Source: Saprospiraceae bacterium | Lineage (GTDB): Bacteria; Bacteroidota; Bacteroidia; Chitinophagales; Saprospiraceae | DNA length: 33,905 bases | Assembly (NCBI GenBank): GCA_016717145.1 | Contig: JADKGD010000047.1 | Span: 1 to 33,905, forward strand | Direction: 5' to 3' | In this document: piece after piece, positions 26,706 to 33,905 of the stretch | How the letters are laid out: the number at the start of each line of letters is the position of its first letter | How positions within the stretch are numbered: position 1 is the stretch's first letter | Notes under the pieces: model-generated | The model's input: the letters and a program-made list of their open reading frames with translations, nothing else | Told to the model about the DNA's origin: nothing | The model's database searches: none | Program-made: the position numbers and the translations under genes

Positions 26706-29700
26706 ATGGCTTCATTTAGTGTATGCTACGCATTACAAATCTTACATCTGATGTGCTCTGTACCATTTAGTACTGTATCACCACCAGTTGACAATAAATG
26801 TTTGCCTCCTACAACTCCGCTTACAGTATATTTTCAGAAACCAGCAGCATGGCCAAATGCCAAAATTTATTATTGGGGAGCAACTCCTGCCGGGTCCAAT
26901 GAAAATGCGACAGCAGCCAAGTGTAAATATGACACTTATGCAAGCAGGATGTGATTGGTATTATTTTACTTTTCCTATTGCTGTGGATTGTAGCAACATT
27001 ATTTTTAATAGTGGTTCAGGTATTCAAACGCCCGATTTGCTCAATAGATGTGATGATGGATATTATCAGGTAGGCATAGGATGGTCGTCAAATCCACCAT
27101 CCGGATACTGCGGTAATCCCCCACCTTCAGTCACCGTCAGTCCGGCTGGGCCATATAATAACATCAATCCTTTTGTCGTAACAATTAATATTTATGACAA
27201 TACAGACCCTTCACCTATTATATATTATACATTGGATGGATCCAATCCTACCATATCAAGCCAAAGTGGACTAGATGGAATGACATTAAATATTGCACAA
27301 AACACTACTGTCAAAGTGATGGGAGTAGATGCAAATGGGGCAACTTCAGTCATACAAACGTATACCTATACGGTAGGTCTACAGCCGCCACTCATGGTGT
27401 TTTTTAAGAAACCAACCACATGGGCAAATGCTAAAATTCATTATTGGTCAGCTATTCCTACAGGATCGATAGCCAATACTGCCTGGCAGTGTAAATATGA
27501 TTCAAAATCAACCTGGATGTGATTGGTATTATTTTACTTTTCCGGTAGCTGTGGATTGCATTAATATTATTTTTAATAGTGGGACAGGCATCCAGACAGC
27601 AGATCTTATTGGAAGATGTGAAAACGGGTATTACATATTTGGTACCGGATGGTCTGATACAGCCCCTGTAGGATTTTGCAGCCCTAATGGACCACCTTTA
27701 TTGACGGTGTTACCAACATCAGGCATTGTGTGTTAAACATTTTCATTACGTCTCTTCACCAACAGATCCGGATGGAGATCCAGTGATCATACGTTACACC
27801 CTGGATGGTACAACTGTTACAACAGCAAGTCCCATTTGGATTCCCAATACGCCTCCTCCAACATCTAATTTTACATTGAAAGTAAAAGCATATGATGATG
27901 AACTTGCCTCATCAAATGAAGTTGTTCGTACGTATACCAATACCAATAATCCACCTTTATTTTCTGTGACGCCGGCTGGCCCTTTTGTTTTCAATAGTGC
28001 ACAGAATATCCAGATTACTGCGACTGATGATTGTTCATCCAATGCTACCATCTATTATACCACAAATGGAAGTACGCCTACTTCTTCTTCATTATCAGCA
28101 GTCAATAATTTGAATCTATATTTGACTACAACAACCGTAATCAAATTTTATGTAACTGATGGACAAGGAAATGCCACGCCAATTCAAACCCATACCTATA
28201 CACTTGCAGTCAAATTATGGGTGTGGAGGAAATACAAACGGGGATTACGTTATTTTTACAGGCAGGATAATGCCCCGCACTGTATGTTGCGATAACGAAT
28301 GGAATTTAGGAGTGGAAATGGTGCCGATAACGTAAGTTGTGGAAGAACAACGGACTTGGTTGGGGTTTTCATGAGGTGGTGACCTTACTGGTTTAACTTA
28401 AAAGGCTCCTCTGAAGGCTATTTTGATGAATCTCGGTGTAGATGCCATATGGATTACTGCAATGAAACAAATACATGGGCATGTACCAGGTGGGGTATGG
28501 TGCCGGAGTTCAAAAACATTTTGGTTATCATGGTTACCCATGCCTGGATTGGTGAAGGCTGGATGCTAACATGGGCACCGATATTGATTTTAAGTCGATG
28601 GTGATTAAAGGCTCATGTGGCTAACATAAGGATAGTGATGGTTATAGTGAATCCATACGGGTTATGATGATGCGCCGGAAGACGTAGGAATTTGGGTGGT
28701 CTGGCTTTGTACCAATTGGTGAATTCATCCCAATGGATAAGAAAGATGATATTACTTCATGCTCATGTGGGCCAGTGGTGATTTGCAATCATGCCTTGCT
28801 GGGGTGCCTGATATTATAAGTGAATCAACAATTAATGTCGGCTTGCCGCCAGTATTACAGACAAAATGGAATGCATTAAAGAAGCCCAGGAAGTCAACAA
28901 GAACTATTTTTAACAATACACAGGATTACCATGCGCCCATAAATCACATTTGTCAAGTGGCTCACAGACTGGGTGAGAGAAGTATGGTGTCATTAGTTCG
29001 ACTGAACACCTACAAACATATTGAGATCAGCCATTGGGGCACATTTAAAGACACAAGCGGATGAAGTAACAGCACAATGGAAAACCAGAAAGCCTTCAAA
29101 AGTTGGATGACAAACCGTTTTTGGATGGATTTGGTAGAAAATTATGGTTCTGGAATCTGAAAATATGAAGAAACATAACCGTCAACATCAGTAAAACTGA
29201 TATATAATAAATTTCAACTTTCAGGGGACAAGGAGGCAATTTTGCCACGATTGACAATATCTATAGCAGCTATGCATCTGTTGCCAAAATCCAGATCCCG
29301 CATGGAATTTTTGAGTTATATATCATCACATTGATACCCATTTATCAGAATGAAACCAATCGATAAACGAAGGATCCACTTTTATACTTCTGCCAATGCG
29401 TCCAGATTTATTCATGGGATGAGACCAAAAGGCTGGCTGGAACACCAGAGATCAACCCACAAGATCAGACATGAACTTGGAATAGTATAGATCAAGGTGA
29501 GCAGTCCATTGGAAAAAATTAGGTCAATTTCGTCAAAACATCCATCAATAGGTGCTGGGGCGCACACAAAGACCAACACAACGCCTTATACATTCAAAAG
29601 GTCATTGTCAAGGTCTGATGCCCAAGATAATGTAATGGTTGTTATGGGTGCCTCGGGAAACGTGTCTGTCAATGTAACTTCAATTGCATCATGGACAAAA

Positions 29701-30826
29701 CAACCTACTCAAGAATCTTTATACGGGACAAACAGCTGTTGTTTCCCGGCGGAACTGTAATCTTCTGCAGCGGGTACGAATGGTGTTTTTGTTAAGCGAA
29801 AATCCAAACCCAGTTATATTTTATTGTTCATAGTCCGGCTACTATTCCTATAACCCCAATAGGTCATTGCATAGTAAGTTTAACTTACTTCCATAGATTG
29901 TAGTCCAAAGTTACTGCGTTTATTATACATATGATCTCAATGCATCTGAAACAATTCTAGTAGCTGGACGACCTACAATGGTTGTTTCAATATTTGTGAA
30001 ACAAGACCCTTAAGACTTGCTGTAAATTACATCAATGGATTAAAATCCGATGCATTGATACCATATTATGTATCTTTACCTGAGATGAATATTTATTACA
30101 AAACACAAATGCCTACACTAATGTGTATTGTTATCATTGGAATACGCTACCTGCGAGCACCGGAAATAGTTCAACTGCATGGCCCGGAAAGCTTATGACA
30201 TTAATTTGTGACAACAATACAACAACTAAAGTTGACGACTGGTATGTGCTGACTTTGCCGGCAACGCTTACGACAAATTTAATTTTTAATTGTGGAAACA
30301 ATACCTGCCAAACGGGTAACTTGAATGCTCCCCGACCTCTTGGATTTTATGAAAACCATGCCTGGCTTACCACTGTTCCCGCATCTTATTGTAGTGATTG
30401 CAAAACAGTCTCAATACTGGCAATGCCGGTTATGGTTCCCTAAGATATGCAATTGCTGAATGCTGTATCCGGGGAGCACCCTCGAGTTTGATCCAAGTCT
30501 CCATAATCAGACCATAACCATCAACACACCATTGACAATAGATAAAAACCTGTGATATCTGCCACTCAAAACATAACCGTCAGTGCAAATGGAACATCTG
30601 GTAGTATTTTCACTATAAATGCTAATAAAGATATTACAAAAAAAGGACTGGATCTTATTTGTGGCAATGGAGCCACTGGTAGATGTATCTCAATAATGGA
30701 AGATTGATATTGGACAACGTAGAAATGACAGATAACAACGCACCACCCAATAGTAGTAGTGTGGTAAATGGAAGTGCGGGCACTATTAATATAAAAAATA
30801 GTGTTAGTTTGCTCAAAAATAACTAA
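26706..30826 (+). pseudogene. secreted MalS-like GH13 alpha-amylase with three CBM26-like modules, heavily broken
   Basis: From ATG 26706 (in frame with TTG 26682) there is a signal-like start. A CBM26-like starch-binding module follows (VYFQKPAAWPNAKIYYWGAT; 26805-27110), then a chitobiase-C-like beta domain (IIYYTLDGSNPTISSQSG). A second CBM26 (27390-27700) and two more chitobiase-C-like domains precede the catalytic part. Past 28250 pieces of a GH13 barrel appear in changing frames: NLGVDAIWIT and QIHGHVPGG (28425-28495), HFGYHGY (28517-28537), DANMGTDIDFKSMV (28562-28602), GVPDIISESTINVGLPPV (28802-28855) and KHPSIGAGAHTKTNTTPYTF (29540-29600), then NVMVVMGASG. These follow the order of the periplasmic amylase MalS. 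A third CBM26 (30120-30400) and a beta-helix-like end (LDNVEMTDNNAPPNSSS) close it at 30826. Indels are much denser after 28200 than elsewhere. Confidence 0.75.
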
Positions 30827-30855
30827 TAATTTATCGATTGTGGACATAATTAAGT

Positions 30856-30909
30856 GGGTCATCATGTGTTAAATTCACGCTTGTAGATGGGAATAAGACA
30901 TGATGACCC
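30856..30909. terminator. 12-bp inverted repeat between convergent genes
   Basis: GGGTCATCATGT (30856-30867) is exactly complementary to 30898-30909, with a 30-nt loop. It lies between the ends of the amylase (plus) and the 30957-31661 gene (minus). The position suits a bidirectional terminator, but T tracts are weak. Confidence 0.55.
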
Positions 30910-30956
30910 GCAAATAAAATGGTACAATATCAATTTCAAAACATATCAAATAACTG

Positions 30957-31661
30957 TTATTTTGTATAAGCCCTGATGAAAGCAGTTGTTTCAGGATTGG
31001 TCCTTTTATAACTTACCATCCTTACATCCAAAGGAACATCAGAAAACTTGTCAAGCGATTGTCGGATGGCATCAAAGATCCAATGTGAAGGGTTGCCAAA
31101 AGCATTTCCGCCTACTAAGGTTAAATACAAAATGTTATTTCCTGTGGAATGATAATTTTGAATGGCAACATGAAATGTAGCTTCATAAGTGGCTTCCAGG
31201 ATTAACCGTGCGAAAGATTCCCATTTTAAATAATCTATAGATGAATAGGCTATTGGCAAAGCAGAACAATACACTTGTGTTACCAATAATTCATCATTGC
31301 TGATGGTTACTTGAGTGTCTTTTTGAATGCCAACTTTTAATTTACCTTTGACCAGCTGATATTCTTCTTTGGAAAGTGATTTTATATTCTGATCGATTAT
31401 AGAAAGACCCTGTCTGGTAGCTAATGCATATCCGTTACGCATTTTCCAAAGAGATTCATTTTCATTGCCAAAGTAATATCCCAAGTCATCCAGGCAATCT
31501 ATCTGAGTGGTTTCCGTTTGGCCAATCTGACCCTGCACTTTGACAAAATAATTGCGATAAATGGTTCCGGCTCCACAAGCAACTGCACATGCCGGACCTT
31601 GAGTTTTGTCATACTCATAGATTCCTACTCCTTTTTCAGGTGTGACTTGTGGTCCAACCAT
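30957..31661 (-). CDS. uncharacterised conserved protein, possible macro-domain-like fold; 5'-truncated
   Basis: 234 residues. Conspicuous motifs are QGPACAVACGAGTIYRNYFV near the start, QIDCLDDLGYYFGN, LWKMRNGYALAT, VTQVYCSALPIAYS, FARLILEATYEATFHVAIQN, and LTLVGGNAFGNPSHWIFDAI followed by LDVRMVSY. The glycine-rich L-T-L-x-G-G-x-x-F-G-N-x-x-x-W-I segment and terminal V-x-x-V-S-Y strand resemble macro-domain-type ADP-ribose-binding proteins, but this is a weak structural guess. The frame is intact. It begins (VGPQVTPEKGVGIYEYD) in mid-domain, and the hairpin repeat at 31673-31713 lies directly upstream, so the N-terminus appears lost. The ATG at 31661 may be fortuitous. Confidence 0.55.
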   Translation of the reverse strand: MVGPQVTPEKGVGIYEYDKTQGPACAVACGAGTIYRNYFVKVQGQIGQTETTQIDCLDDLGYYFGNENESLWKMRNGYALATRQGLSIIDQNIKSLSKEEYQLVKGKLKVGIQKDTQVTISNDELLVTQVYCSALPIAYSSIDYLKWESFARLILEATYEATFHVAIQNYHSTGNNILYLTLVGGNAFGNPSHWIFDAIRQSLDKFSDVPLDVRMVSYKRTNPETTAFIRAYTK

Positions 31662-31672
31662 TTCCCCATGGT

Positions 31673-31713
31673 CGCAGTTATTCAGGCCGTTATGCCTGAT
31701 AAATGCAACTGCG
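31673..31713 (-). repeat. hairpin repeat, copy 4 (reverse orientation)
   Basis: On the minus strand this reads as copies 1-2: outer arms CGCAGTT/AACTGCG and inner TCAGGC/GCCTGA, with the shared GCATTTATCAGG core. The outer stem differs from copy 2 (CGTAGTT/AACTACG) by a paired T-A to C-G change. Confidence 0.7.
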
Positions 31714-31802
31714 ATCCCTATATTTTACGAATCCGTCTAAAGAGCCGGACAGGTTTGTAATTCATTATCAACTGTCCGAAAACCCTATGGTATTATCTAA
31801 CT

Positions 31803-32340
31803 CTAACAGTTCTCAATCAATGAAACCTTCTTGACCTGAGTAAATACCAACACTGCTATAAAGGTAATCTTCATTTTGTTTACCAAACCATTTTGCACAG
31901 GATTCATATGAATGTACGCAAGCTTCTGATTTATCCATTTAGGACTTTCTAGTTCTATAGGGTGGCAACCTTGCTGCCAAAATTGATAAGTTTTATTATT
32001 TTTATTGTATTTAGCGTAATAAGAAAAAAGCTTTAACATCCATTCCTTTCTACTTTCAGAAGCATTAGATTGGATGGATTCGATGATCGATTTTGATGTG
32101 AATTTTTTAAAATCTCTTACAAAATCTGACAACAGGAATGGTTCATTAATGTAACATATCAGATGAATATGATTGCTCATTATGACATATGCATTCAAAA
32201 CAAGCCCTTTTTCTTTTTGGCAATATCTGAGACTATCTATAATGATTTTACGATAATCATCTCTTGTAAATACATCAATCCAACCTACTACCGTAAAAGT
32301 AATGTAATGCAAAGCATTCTGATTAATAATTTATGTCCAT
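31803..32340 (-). pseudogene. RAYT: REP-associated tyrosine (Y1, IS200-like) transposase, lightly broken
   Basis: The main frame, 32312-31803, reads LHYITFTVVGWIDVFTRDDY, LRYCQKEKGLVLNAYVIMSN and HIHLI (the HUH pair), then FVRDFKKFTSKSIIESI. It ends with WINQKLAYIHMNPVQNGLVN, which carries the catalytic Tyr. ATG 32340 is the likelier start, one base out of frame with the rest. After VNK an A4 run shifts the frame; corrected it reads EDYLYSSVGIYSGQEGFI. RAYTs are single-copy domesticated transposases that process REP hairpins. The matching hairpin (32423-32441) lies ~85 bp upstream of its start. Confidence 0.85.
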
Positions 32341-32422
32341 GCATTGATTATATTAAATGTATAGCGAAGATACATTTTTTAAAATCAGAAGTTAAAGAAT
32401 TAAAAATTCACAATGTATGGGA

Positions 32423-32441
32423 TCGAAGTCACAGACTTCGA
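32423..32441. repeat. REP hairpin next to the RAYT
   Basis: TCGAAGTC (32423-32430), ACA, GACTTCGA (32434-32441): a perfect 8-bp stem preceded by GGGA. The same hairpin with the same left flank recurs at 33885-33903. Confidence 0.8.
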
Positions 32442-32456
32442 CCATCGGGGAGTTCT

Positions 32457-32823
32457 TCAATGTATTAACTCATAGTCATTAATCAAAAGTTCTGCAGGAA
32501 TATGTAAGCTTTTACTTATATTTCGAATCATTTCCAAAGTCAGTCTTCGTTTTCTATTCAGCACTTCAGAAACTTTACTTTTTGCCTATGATTTCCACCA
32601 AATCTTTATTTCTCAATTCATTTTCTTCCATTTTATATTTTATGACCTCAATGGGATCAGGATTTTTAAAAGTCGGTTCAGTTTCTATTTCATATTTTTC
32701 AATAAGCATAACCAAAAGTTCAGCTTCATCAAAATGTATATCTCCTTTTTGCAATCGAACTTCATCGAGTCTGCCTAAGGCTGTTTGGTATTCTTCTTCT
32801 GTTCTTATTATTTTCCAATTCAT
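32457..32823 (-). pseudogene. higA: HigA-type antitoxin (XRE helix-turn-helix), one frame break
   Basis: ATG 32823 (MNWKIIRTEEEYQTALGRLD) is followed by the acidic helix ELLVMLIEKYEIE and then DPIEVIKYKMEENELRNKDL (start of the helix-turn-helix). Removing one A from an A5 run near 32580 restores LVEIIGKSKVSEVLNRKRRL and TLEMIRNISKSLHIPAELLI to a TGA at 32457. The V-S-E-V-L-N-x-K-R-x-L-(S/T)-L motif is the HigA recognition helix. In this family the toxin gene precedes the antitoxin, as here, with a 10-bp gap. HigA neutralises HigB and represses the operon. Confidence 0.8.
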
Positions 32824-32833
32824 TGTTTGATAT

Positions 32834-33128
32834 TTAAATGGTTAATGCATCAATCTTGTCATACTGCAGGTGTGTGCCCACAAATCTTACCCAAACCGTT
32901 TGTAAATCAAAGTTAATTTTAACTACCAAACGATATTGATTACCCTTAATGTTGAAAACATATCTGCTTGTTCCAATTGATCTACTATAAGGAAATGATT
33001 CCAAAATGTCATTCGAATGAAAAAAAACTTCCTGTTTCCATTACTTTATACCATCCCAAAAGTTGATTTTCAACATCAGGATAAAGATTCCAGAATTCTC
33101 GTAATGTACGCTTTGAAATTATTCGCAT
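32834..33128 (-). pseudogene. higB: HigB-type mRNA interferase toxin, one frame break
   Basis: ATG 33128 (MRIISKRTLREFWNLYPDVE) starts a RelE-superfamily toxin. It continues NQLLGWYKVMETGSFF; a T8 run (33021-33028) then shifts the frame. With T7 it reads HSNDILESFPYSRSIGTSRY and VFNIKGNQYRLVVKINFDLQ, then TVWVRFVGTHLQYDKIDAL to the stop at 32834. The Y-R-L-V-V-K-I-N and V-R-F-V-G-T-H-x-x-Y-D-K-I-D signatures are diagnostic of HigB. Length (97 residues corrected) fits. A TATCTTTG lies at 33140-33133, just before the start. Confidence 0.8.
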
Positions 33129-33580
33129 GATGCAAAGATATAACAAAGTTCATAAAAAGGGAACTTTATTTTACTAACTAGATAAAAAAGAAATGAATAA
33201 AATAGCCTGGTCAAAGACCAAGTTTAAATACACCAGTTGCATTGGTTAGGCTTCGGACGTTGGTTTGGGGCTTTATTTATTGCATCAATATAAAATTGCA
33301 AAACGGATGCTCCTAGATAATATAATAGAAAACAAAAAATTAATAAAGCAATAATAAGTATTAAGAGACAATTTTTTTTTGTTCATGACTTCGCAATTTA
33401 AACTACTTGAGCAATTCAATGTCCTCTTCATTAGGTGAAGATGATCATTTGATATTTGATGTCAGAGTGTTATGTGATACAAAGATGTAGCTTTTTAATG
33501 AATTCTCAAATTATGGCATTAGTCATTAGGTTCTCATATTGCAATTTGAAATTGCTATGCCATTAATATCGGTACCCCCC
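33129..33580. other. gene-free stretch with a terminator-like hairpin
   Basis: No supported gene. TAGCC-TGGTC-AAA-GACCA at 33203-33220 is a weaker relative of the hairpin at 33588-33612. The rest is AT-rich. Confidence 0.5.
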
Positions 33581-33613
33581 AAAAAAATAGCCCTGGTCAG
33601 AGACCAAGGCTAT
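33581..33613 (-). terminator. rho-independent terminator (minus strand)
   Basis: The stem TAGCC-C-TGGTC / GACCA-A-GGCTA (33588-33612) with a 3-nt loop is followed on the minus strand by seven T residues (33587-33581). It lies just past the 3' end of the DnaC-like relic. Confidence 0.7.
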
Positions 33614-33647
33614 AAACCAGAGACTAATACTCTGATGGAAATAATAC

Positions 33648-33753
33648 GGTAGTGTACTCTCTGGATGCCTCGATGATGAGCTCTATCTGGTCAACAGTGA
33701 GATTGGATGAAGTGGGTCAATATCTGTCGAGCCTGAAATAAGTTATCGCATCA
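33648..33753 (-). pseudogene. DnaC-like ATPase gene, 3' relic
   Basis: Similar to 13566-13712, the end of the DnaC-like gene: GTGTACTCT, ATCTGGTCA, GTGAGATTGGA, and CTGAAATAAGTTAT...GCATCAGG in the same order. About 40 bp, including the arginine-finger part, are missing. It indicates a second, decayed copy of the replication module. Confidence 0.75.
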
Positions 33754-33905
33754 GGTAAAAGTAATGTAATGCAAAGCATTCTAATTAATAATTTTATGTC
33801 CATCCATTGATTATATTATATGTATAGCGAAGATACATTTTTTAACGTCGAAGTTACCGAATTAAAAATTCTTAATGTATGGGATCGAAGTCACAGACTT
33901 CGACC
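33754..33905 (-). pseudogene. RAYT 5' end and REP hairpin, second copy (truncated)
   Basis: About 150 bp closely matching 32292-32443: the first ~10 RAYT codons, the upstream region and the REP hairpin (TCGAAGTC 33885-33892 / GACTTCGA 33896-33903). The coding part stops abruptly at 33754, where the DnaC-like relic begins. The window ends inside this repeat. Confidence 0.8.

Noticed and set aside
1..33905. CRISPR array
   Set aside because: The repeats found are short iterons, palindromes or long dispersed blocks; none shows regular repeat-spacer alternation, and no cas gene is present.

Overview
The window reads as a chromosomal segment of a Bacteroidota bacterium, most likely a Saprospiria- or Chitinophagia-type organism. 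The base composition is AT-rich. It carries a PorP/SprF-type outer-membrane protein followed by a giant PKD-repeat protein with a type-B type IX secretion (T9SS) C-terminal domain. Other signs are Bacteroidota-style -7 boxes (TAnnTTTG), several REP-associated tyrosine transposases (RAYTs) and an accessory-type collection of toxin-antitoxin loci. Nearly every longer gene is interrupted by single-base indels, mostly in A, T, C or G runs, with stop-free frames on both sides. That pattern is either uncorrected homopolymer error in the assembly or very recent decay. I list such genes as pseudogenes with coordinates spanning all the pieces.

Layout. 1-1.1 kb: the 3' end of a secreted protein, a DUF3761-like secreted protein and a small YFGN-repeat protein. 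1.25-7.8 kb: the PorP/SprF gene overlapping a ~1,790-residue PKD adhesin, a surface or gliding module. 7.8-9.5 kb: three small genes between two ~110-bp direct repeats. 9.6-12.5 kb (minus strand): a GHKL-ATPase regulator with an MSEK repeat, then the abiE type IV toxin-antitoxin operon with a clear operator array. 12.6-16.2 kb: a plasmid-like replication module (DnaC-like ATPase, two DNA-binding proteins, operator half-sites and a candidate iteron cluster). 16.5-17.6 kb: a broken receptor-L/LRR-like secreted protein. 17.6-18.9 kb: non-coding, with three unusual structured or repeated elements. 18.9-20.3 kb: an NRAMP-family metal transporter coupled to a small membrane protein. 21.3-23.2 kb: an outer-membrane beta-barrel and a four-helix membrane protein.

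23.2-26.5 kb is a mobile-element junkyard. It holds a HipA C-terminal scrap, RAYT 5' relics with multi-hairpin repeat tails, an IS110-family element of the IS1111 type bounded by 11-bp inverted repeats, hicBA, and an XRE regulator cut short at a RAYT relic. 26.7-30.8 kb is a secreted MalS-like GH13 alpha-amylase with three CBM26-like starch-binding modules, badly broken. 31-31.7 kb encodes an uncharacterised protein possibly of macro-domain type, truncated at its 5' end where a hairpin repeat begins. 31.8-33.1 kb: a RAYT with its own REP hairpin, then higBA. The right end holds a partial duplicate of the DnaC-like gene joined to a second RAYT 5' end and REP.

Functionally there is a core surface/secretion part (left), a polysaccharide-use gene (26.7-30.8 kb) and a large accessory part with replication, toxin-antitoxin and transposition functions. 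The strongest unexplained signals are non-coding: a hairpin repeat with a compensatory base-pair change between copies, a 21-23-bp-period iteron cluster, and the structured cluster at 18.18-18.55 kb.
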